A DNA stretch of 5,457 bases, taken from positions 1 to 5,457 of the forward strand of contig JAGMES010000242.1 of the NCBI GenBank assembly GCA_023128035.1, given 5' to 3'. Positions 1 through 4,198 of this stretch are shown piece after piece (positions within the stretch are counted from its first letter, which is position 1; every line of letters begins with the position of its first letter). The stretch is from Halanaerobiales bacterium. GTDB taxonomy: Bacteria > Bacillota_F > Halanaerobiia > DY22613. Under the pieces are notes generated by a model, which did not search any database, was not told where the DNA came from, and saw only the letters and a program-made list of their open reading frames with translations. A program made the position numbers and the translations under genes.

Positions 1-1
1 A

Positions 2-64
2 TTTGGAGAACTCTTGACTGTCCAGACTAAGATATCTGGTGAAAAATTCTCAGAACTCCTCTAA
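2..64 (+). CDS. C-terminal tail of an unidentified upstream gene (partial)
   Basis: This frame is open from the window's left edge to a TAA at 62-64 and encodes 20 residues ending LTVQTKISGEKFSELL. The mix of hydrophobic, charged and polar residues looks like a genuine protein C-terminus. The stop lies in the loop of a rho-independent terminator, which is where a gene end would be expected. I do not recognise the family; the piece is too short to assign. The other forward frames close early (for example a TAA at 28-30). The alternative is that this is non-coding leader or the end of a mobile element. Confidence 0.4.
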   Translation, partial: FGELLTVQTKISGEKFSELL

Positions 65-96
65 ATTGGGGAGTTTTTTTCGCATCTTATAGTCTG
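23..96. repeat. Imperfect inverted repeat enclosing the terminator
   Basis: CAGACTAAGAT at 23-33 is mirrored by ATCTTATAGTCTG at 84-96, an 11-bp complement interrupted only by an extra TA. The two arms flank the terminator hairpin symmetrically. The left arm can instead form a local hairpin, CCAGA (22-26) with TCTGG (35-39). This could be an outer RNA stem, the trace of a mobile-element end, or chance in AT-rich DNA. Confidence 0.35.
54..80 (+). terminator. Rho-independent terminator of the upstream gene
   Basis: AACTCCTC (54-61) pairs with GGGGAGTT (68-75) around the loop TAAATT. This gives an 8-bp stem with one T·G wobble. The stem runs straight into a T tract, seven Ts at 74-80 including two from the stem. 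This is the standard intrinsic terminator shape and separates the upstream gene from the operon. The 5' arm overlaps the last codons of the upstream frame. AGAACTC occurs at 7-13 and again at 52-58, so the 3' arm could pair with either copy, but I see no recognisable riboswitch around it. Confidence 0.75.
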
Positions 97-189
97 AAGA
101 ATGCTTTAGTAGAGTTAGAACTAATAAGGAAAAACAGGATATTTAAAAGTTTTTGTAGAATAAATATATAAGTGATTGTAAATATTTTT

Positions 190-204
190 GGAGAGGTCAT
201 AATG
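190..204 (+). promoter_or_regulatory. Ribosome binding site that fixes the glycosidase start
   Basis: GGAGAGG at 190-196 lies five bases upstream of the ATG at 202-204. The same GGAGAGG core precedes the DUF4956 gene at 3493-3499. It favours the ATG over an in-frame GTG at 172, which has no comparable site and would put charged and polar residues ahead of the N-terminal hydrophobic anchor. Confidence 0.75.
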
Positions 205-1038
205 AAAAAAAAAATCTATTTCATTGTCGTCATATGTTTTGTAATTTTATTTTTATATAGTATAACAATTCAAGAGAATAATTCTCTAGGGAGAGTAGAA
301 AATTACAGGATTTATTATCGAAATATTGATAAAGGTATTTTAAGTGATATGCAAAATCTTGATTTAGTAATTGTTGAAGCGTTATATTTTACACTCCAAG
401 ATGTAGAAAAGGTAAAAGAAAAAAATGGAACAATATTATTAGGATATCTATCAGTTATGGAATTTGGTAATTGGGATTATGAGATTGCAGATCAACTTAA
501 TCCTTCTGATTATTTGTATGTTGATGGAGAAAAAGTTTATAACAAAAAATATAACAATTACGTTGCTGATATTAGTCAGGAACATTATCAAGAAATATTG
601 TTAGATACATTGGAAAAAAGGATTTTATCTAAAGGAATGGATGGAGTTTTTTTTGATACCATTGATTGGATAGATTATTATAAGAATAATGAAGATGTAT
701 ATAAAAAATTAATGGTAGGTTATGAAGAATTACTTATTAAAATCACTAATCGATTTCCAGATTTATATATTATCCAGAATAGAGGGTTTAATACTCTTTA
801 TGAGTTAAGAGGTACTTATGTTGATGGAGTAGTATGGGAAAATTTCGATTCATCGACAATTGACACTAAGAAAAGTGTACAGGATATACTTTTTAAATTA
901 AAAAGATTAAAGAAGAAAAAGGGAATAGCAATCTTCACAATATCATTTAAAAACGAAATCGCGAATAAAACATATACTCATAAAAACAAGTGGAAACATT
1001 TACAGACTGAAGAGTCGAAACGCTATGTAGAATGGTGA
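202..1038 (+). CDS. Membrane-anchored GH114 / PelA-hydrolase-like glycosidase
   Basis: A 278-residue protein. Residues 1-5 are MKKKI, followed by a hydrophobic stretch to about residue 22 with no clear signal-peptidase site, so it is probably tethered outside the membrane. Residues ~35-278 resemble the TM1410 / endo-alpha-1,4-polygalactosaminidase TIM barrel related to the PelA hydrolase domain. Visible landmarks are an early IYYRNID strand, LDLVIVEA, the glycine-rich strand ILLGYLSVMEF, GVFFDTID with D152 and D155, IIQNRG, and VVWENF with E213. D152 and E213 sit at the ends of barrel strands where this group places its catalytic acids. Known relatives cut galactosamine-containing polysaccharides, and in Pel loci the hydrolase trims secreted polymer. 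As first gene of a cluster that also holds a PelD-like gene, that role is likely but inferred. The C-terminus looks abrupt: a +1-shifted frame continues past the stop (see 1029-1082). An inactive carbohydrate-binding barrel is the main alternative. Confidence 0.8.
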   Translation: MKKKIYFIVVICFVILFLYSITIQENNSLGRVENYRIYYRNIDKGILSDMQNLDLVIVEALYFTLQDVEKVKEKNGTILLGYLSVMEFGNWDYEIADQLNPSDYLYVDGEKVYNKKYNNYVADISQEHYQEILLDTLEKRILSKGMDGVFFDTIDWIDYYKNNEDVYKKLMVGYEELLIKITNRFPDLYIIQNRGFNTLYELRGTYVDGVVWENFDSSTIDTKKSVQDILFKLKRLKKKKGIAIFTISFKNEIANKTYTHKNKWKHLQTEESKRYVEW

Positions 1039-1082
1039 TAATCCGTAATAACTCAACTTTGAAAAGAGAAGTGAAGGAGTAA
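1029..1082 (+). other. Out-of-frame continuation of the glycosidase C-terminus (possible frameshift)
   Basis: Just before the glycosidase stop, another frame reads MVIIRNNSTLKREVKE from 1032 to a TAA at 1080-1082. It ends inside the ribosome binding site of the next gene (AAGGAG, 1074-1079). A hydrophobic strand after a helix ending SKRY is a plausible last barrel strand. Restoring one base near 1031 would join the frames and add about 15 residues, shrinking the gap to the CotH-like gene from 50 to about 6 bases, closer to the 12-39 bases seen elsewhere in the operon. A real shortened end is equally possible without homologues to compare. Confidence 0.3.
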
Positions 1083-1088
1083 ATTTAG

Positions 1089-2726
1089 ATGAAAAAAAGA
1101 TATATGATTTTATTGATAATTTTTGTATTTTTCCTAACTTCATGCACTAATGAAAAATCAACTCAAAAAGAGCTAATTGAAGATGAAAATATCTATCAGA
1201 ATGATGTGGTTAATAGTTTAAAAAAAATTTATATCATTATATTACCTGCTGAGGATCAAGCACCTAAATATTCATATACTTTTGCTCAATTAAATGAAGA
1301 TATTGATAGTACTGATGATACTGAGGTGGAAGTACGAGTTATTTTTCAAGAAGGAAATGACACAGGGCCAAAAGTAGGATATTTCGGATATGGATTAACT
1401 GACGCAAATAGTGTTATGAAATTAAGGGGTCAATCTGCAAGACGTGCAGAGCAAAAATCCTATAAGATCAAATTAAACAAAGCAGGTGGGCTTTGGGATG
1501 GATATAAGATTATTAATCTTAATAAACATCCTTATGATTCTCTTAGAATCCGGAATAAATTAAGTTTTGATTATCTTAAATCTGTTTCGGATATAACTAG
1601 CTTGCGAACTCAATTTGTTCATCTATATATCAAAGATTTAAGCGAGGGTGATTATACTCAAGAATATAAGGATTTTGGGTTGTTCACTCAAGTAGAAAAT
1701 GTAGATACTGATTTCTTAAAAAATCATGGTTTAGATCCAAAAGGATCGTTATATAAAGTTGAGAACTTTGAGTTTTATAGATATCCAGAAAATATAAAAA
1801 TTACAAGTGACGTTGATTATCAAAAGAAGAGTTTTGAAGAGAAATTAGAGATAAAAGCTAACGATGATCATACAAATTTAATACGAATGTTAAACGATGT
1901 GAATAATGAATTTATATCTATTAATGATATAATTGAAAAATATTTCGAAAAAGATAATTATATAACTTGGATGGCTGTAAATATTTTGTTTGATAACATT
2001 GATACTAGTAGTAGGAATTATTTCTTATATAATCCAAGTGATAATAATACATGGTATTTTCTTCCTTGGGATTATGATAAAGGTTGGGGAGCTTATAATT
2101 TTGCAAGAGGATTATGGCAAGAAGGAGTATCAAATTATTGGGGAGTAGTTTTGCATCGAAGGTTTTTGAAGAATGAAGAAAATTTAAAAGAGTTAACTCA
2201 AAAAATTGAGTCGTTATCGAAGCTTTTTAACGAAGAAAATACGAAAATTTTGGTGGATGCTTATAAACCAATTGCTACTGAGTTTTTAAGTAGAGAGCCT
2301 GATAATCAAAATAATACGATAGATTTAGAAGATGTTTATACAGAAATTGAAAGTCTACCAAAATTAATCGAGGAAAATAAGAAGAAATATTATCAAAGTA
2401 TAGAAAGACCTATGCCTGTATTTATGGCTAGTCCTACAAAATTAGGTGACAATTATATTTTTCAATGGAGTGATTCTTATGATTTGCAGGGTGATTTTGT
2501 TGAGTATAGCATAGATATTAGTAGAACTCCGAGTTTTGAAATCATTCTTTATCATGAAGATAGAATAAGAGATGTTGAGCATATTGTTACAAATTTACCT
2601 TTAGGAAAATATTATTGGAGATTGACAATAAAAGATTCCAAAGGTAATATTCAAATACCTTTTGATATTTACATTGATAAAGATATGAGATATCATTTTG
2701 GTGTTCAAGAGTTTTTTGTATTCTAG
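1089..2726 (+). CDS. CotH-family kinase-like lipoprotein with C-terminal Fn3-like domain
   Basis: A 545-residue protein. MKKRYMILLIIFVFFLTSC is a lipoprotein signal with lipobox LTSC and lipidated Cys19, followed by a polar linker to ~45. The CotH domain spans ~45-435. MKLRGQSARRAEQKSYKIKL (110-129) is the RG-S...K-Y-I-K-L nucleotide-binding signature. LFTQVENVDTDFL (198-210) is a family block. DNIDTSSRNYFLY (302-314) carries D305 and N310. FLPWDYDKGWG (324-334) carries D328 and D330, the metal-binding/catalytic motif. All key residues are present, so it looks active. Residues ~440-530 resemble an Fn3-like module (FQWSDSYDLQGD, then GKYYWRLTIKDSKGN), perhaps for glycan or protein contact. Bacillus CotH phosphorylates spore-coat proteins; this one is instead predicted outside the membrane, beside VTC and DUF4956 genes. 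Its substrate and phosphate donor are unknown. The start is supported by AAGGAG at 1074-1079. Confidence 0.88.
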   Translation: MKKRYMILLIIFVFFLTSCTNEKSTQKELIEDENIYQNDVVNSLKKIYIIILPAEDQAPKYSYTFAQLNEDIDSTDDTEVEVRVIFQEGNDTGPKVGYFGYGLTDANSVMKLRGQSARRAEQKSYKIKLNKAGGLWDGYKIINLNKHPYDSLRIRNKLSFDYLKSVSDITSLRTQFVHLYIKDLSEGDYTQEYKDFGLFTQVENVDTDFLKNHGLDPKGSLYKVENFEFYRYPENIKITSDVDYQKKSFEEKLEIKANDDHTNLIRMLNDVNNEFISINDIIEKYFEKDNYITWMAVNILFDNIDTSSRNYFLYNPSDNNTWYFLPWDYDKGWGAYNFARGLWQEGVSNYWGVVLHRRFLKNEENLKELTQKIESLSKLFNEENTKILVDAYKPIATEFLSREPDNQNNTIDLEDVYTEIESLPKLIEENKKKYYQSIERPMPVFMASPTKLGDNYIFQWSDSYDLQGDFVEYSIDISRTPSFEIILYHEDRIRDVEHIVTNLPLGKYYWRLTIKDSKGNIQIPFDIYIDKDMRYHFGVQEFFVF

Positions 2727-2751
2727 CAAAATAATATAGAGATGTTAGTGT

Positions 2752-2768
2752 GGTGATATATGTAAATG
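2752..2768 (+). promoter_or_regulatory. Ribosome binding site and start-stop element before the VTC gene
   Basis: GGTGAT at 2752-2757 matches the anti-Shine-Dalgarno 3' end and sits eight bases before the ATG at 2766. Between them lies ATG-TAA at 2760-2765, in frame and directly abutting the true start, so the mRNA reads ATG-TAA-ATG. Other starts in the operon have a stronger GGAG-type site, so this is the weakest-looking initiation region of the five. Confidence 0.45.
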
Positions 2769-3488
2769 TTGAAGCAAGAAAGAAAGACCAATTTACGCCA
2801 TGAGTATAAATACCTTATTCACCATGGTGCGTATCTACAGTTGAGAGAAATACTAAAAAAAGTTATGAAGATAGATTCTAATGCTTTAAATAATGAAGGA
2901 TATCATGTCAGAAGCCTATATTTTGATGATATATATGATACCGCATTAAAAGAAAAAGCTTTAGGACATGCAAATCGTAGAAAATTTCGTATTCGTATCT
3001 ATAATTATTCCAATCAAATAATTAAACTAGAAGAAAAGGTAAAGCATTATGATTTTATTCAGAAAAATTCTTGTAATATTGCAAGAGTAGAATATGATCA
3101 AATTTTTGATGGTGATGTAGCTTTTCTTTATAAAAAAAGTACTAATGACAGTAGTGATAATAGAGTAAAGGAAAATTATTATTTAGAAATTAGAAATAAG
3201 GGATTACAGCCGAAAGTTATTGTTGATTATTATAGAGAAGCATATATTCTTCCATATAATCAAATCCGTATTACCTTTGATAAAAATTTATCTTTAGCAA
3301 AACCTCAAAAAAATATTTTTAACCGTAATTTGCACAGTTATAATGTTGGTGAAGAATATGCAATTATATTAGAAGTAAAATATAATAATTTTTTACCAGG
3401 ATTTTTAAGGAAAATACTAGAGATGTATTGCTCTAATCGAATGGCTGTATCAAAATATGTATTATGCAGAGAATATTTAGTTAGATAA
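2766..3488 (+). CDS. VTC-domain polyphosphate-polymerase-like protein
   Basis: A 240-residue soluble protein with no signal peptide or membrane segment, almost entirely one VTC domain (CYTH-like triphosphate tunnel fold). It begins with the family signature RHEYKYLI (K15). HVRSLYFDD (48-55) and RRKFRIRIY (71-79, R75 and R77) follow. KLEEKVK (87-93) gives tunnel lysines, VDYYREAY (153-160) gives R157, and RITFDKNL (168-175) gives R168. ILEVKYN (201-207) gives E203, and SKYVLCREYL (229-238) gives K230. These match in order the basic and acidic residues lining the polyphosphate tunnel of yeast Vtc4, which polymerises phosphate from ATP with Mn2+. No SPX domain is present, as usual in bacteria. 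It probably acts in the cytosol at the membrane together with the DUF4956 protein encoded 17 bases downstream. Polyphosphate synthesis is inferred from the family; hydrolysis or transfer of another triphosphate is possible. Confidence 0.88.
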   Translation: MLKQERKTNLRHEYKYLIHHGAYLQLREILKKVMKIDSNALNNEGYHVRSLYFDDIYDTALKEKALGHANRRKFRIRIYNYSNQIIKLEEKVKHYDFIQKNSCNIARVEYDQIFDGDVAFLYKKSTNDSSDNRVKENYYLEIRNKGLQPKVIVDYYREAYILPYNQIRITFDKNLSLAKPQKNIFNRNLHSYNVGEEYAIILEVKYNNFLPGFLRKILEMYCSNRMAVSKYVLCREYLVR

Positions 3489-3505
3489 AGAAGGAGAGGA
3501 ATAAT

Positions 3506-4186
3506 ATGGGTGATATATTATCTTTCGGAGATATTATCAAAAAAAGTTTTTTGAAATCTGATTTTTTTGGAACAGTTAATTTTTCGGATATATTAATTGG
3601 ATTAATAATTACATTTATTATCTCAATGTATATTTTTTATATCTATAAAAAAACTTTTAGTGGAGTGATCTATAATCATAATTTCAATGTTGCTTTAGTA
3701 ATGATGTCATTGATCACTTCAGTAATTATTATGTCTATTAGTTCTAATTTAGTCTTATCATTAGGGATGGTTGGAGCGTTGAGTATTGTTAGATTTAGAA
3801 CAGCGATAAAAGATCCGATGGATATTATATTTATGTTTTGGGCTATAGCTCTTGGATTGACTACTGGAGCAAGATTATATATGATTGCCATTGTAGGTTC
3901 AATATTTATAGGAATTATTGCGATTTTATTGATGCGTTATAAAAATAGTAACAATATTTTTATGTTGATTGTTCATTATGAAGAAGAAGCCCAAGCCAAT
4001 CTTTTTATAAGATTGGCTGAATTAGATTATAAGATAAAATCTAAAACTGTCAGTAGAGGGTTAACCGAATTAACTCTGGAACTAAAAATTATCGGGTCAA
4101 ATACAATTTTTGTAGATGAAATTGCAGAAATTGAAGGTATTCAAAATACATCTTTGATTAGCTATAATGGAAATTTTATGGGATAA
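3506..4186 (+). CDS. DUF4956 integral membrane protein
   Basis: A 226-residue protein with about four membrane segments, near residues 27-47, 62-82, 104-121 and 124-144. The hallmark of DUF4956 is the conserved stretch SLGMVGALSIVRFRTAIKDP (85-104) followed by an FWAIALGLTTGA segment (111-122); both are intact. The arginines and lysine in VRFRTAIKDP lie at a membrane boundary and could contact an anion such as polyphosphate. Residues ~150-226 form a soluble domain of alternating strands and helices (IFMLIVHY, LTELTLELKI, VDEIAEIEGI) resembling a ferredoxin-like or ACT-type sensor; that fold is a guess. The function is unknown. DUF4956 genes commonly sit beside VTC and CotH genes, so it may be the membrane partner of the VTC enzyme, as anchor, channel or regulator. 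The start is supported by AAGGAGAGG at 3491-3499. Confidence 0.85.
   Translation: MGDILSFGDIIKKSFLKSDFFGTVNFSDILIGLIITFIISMYIFYIYKKTFSGVIYNHNFNVALVMMSLITSVIIMSISSNLVLSLGMVGALSIVRFRTAIKDPMDIIFMFWAIALGLTTGARLYMIAIVGSIFIGIIAILLMRYKNSNNIFMLIVHYEEEAQANLFIRLAELDYKIKSKTVSRGLTELTLELKIIGSNTIFVDEIAEIEGIQNTSLISYNGNFMG
3994..4018. repeat. Perfect 10-bp intragenic hairpin in the DUF4956 gene
   Basis: AGCCAATCTT (3994-4003) is followed after five bases (TTTAT) by its exact reverse complement AAGATTGGCT (4009-4018). It lies in codons ~163-171, near the start of the soluble C-terminal domain. There is no T tract after it, so it is not a normal terminator. It could be an RNA processing or pausing structure, or a chance product of codon choice. 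Confidence 0.5.
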
Positions 4187-4198
4187 GAGGTTGATAGA

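Noticed and set aside
100..170. Possible promoter with a -10 box TAGAAT at 156-161
   Set aside because: No acceptable -35 hexamer lies 16-18 bases upstream, and AT-rich DNA gives such -10 matches by chance; an operon promoter is expected here but cannot be placed.
172..201. Alternative GTG start adding ten residues to the glycosidase
   Set aside because: The ATG at 202 has GGAGAGG five bases upstream, and the resulting MKKK plus hydrophobic N-terminus is a normal membrane anchor.
1..201. Cyclic-di-GMP or other riboswitch in the leader
   Set aside because: I compared the stretch with what I recall of the cyclic-di-GMP-I and -II, SAM-I, T-box and PreQ1 conserved cores and saw none; a covariance-model search would settle it.
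1731..1750. Short GATCC-AAAA-GGATC hairpin in the CotH-like gene
   Set aside because: A five-bp stem in coding sequence, with no T tract or other context, is within what chance would give.
1089..2726. Calling the CotH-like gene a spore-coat gene
   Set aside because: The lipoprotein signal, Fn3-like domain and Pel/VTC neighbours argue against a spore-coat role, and no CotB- or CotG-like substrate gene is visible.
3676..3891. A 71-residue open frame on the minus strand
   Set aside because: It lies wholly inside the DUF4956 gene, opposite its conserved core, has no separate ribosome binding site, and its hydrophobic translation is the antisense of membrane-helix codons.
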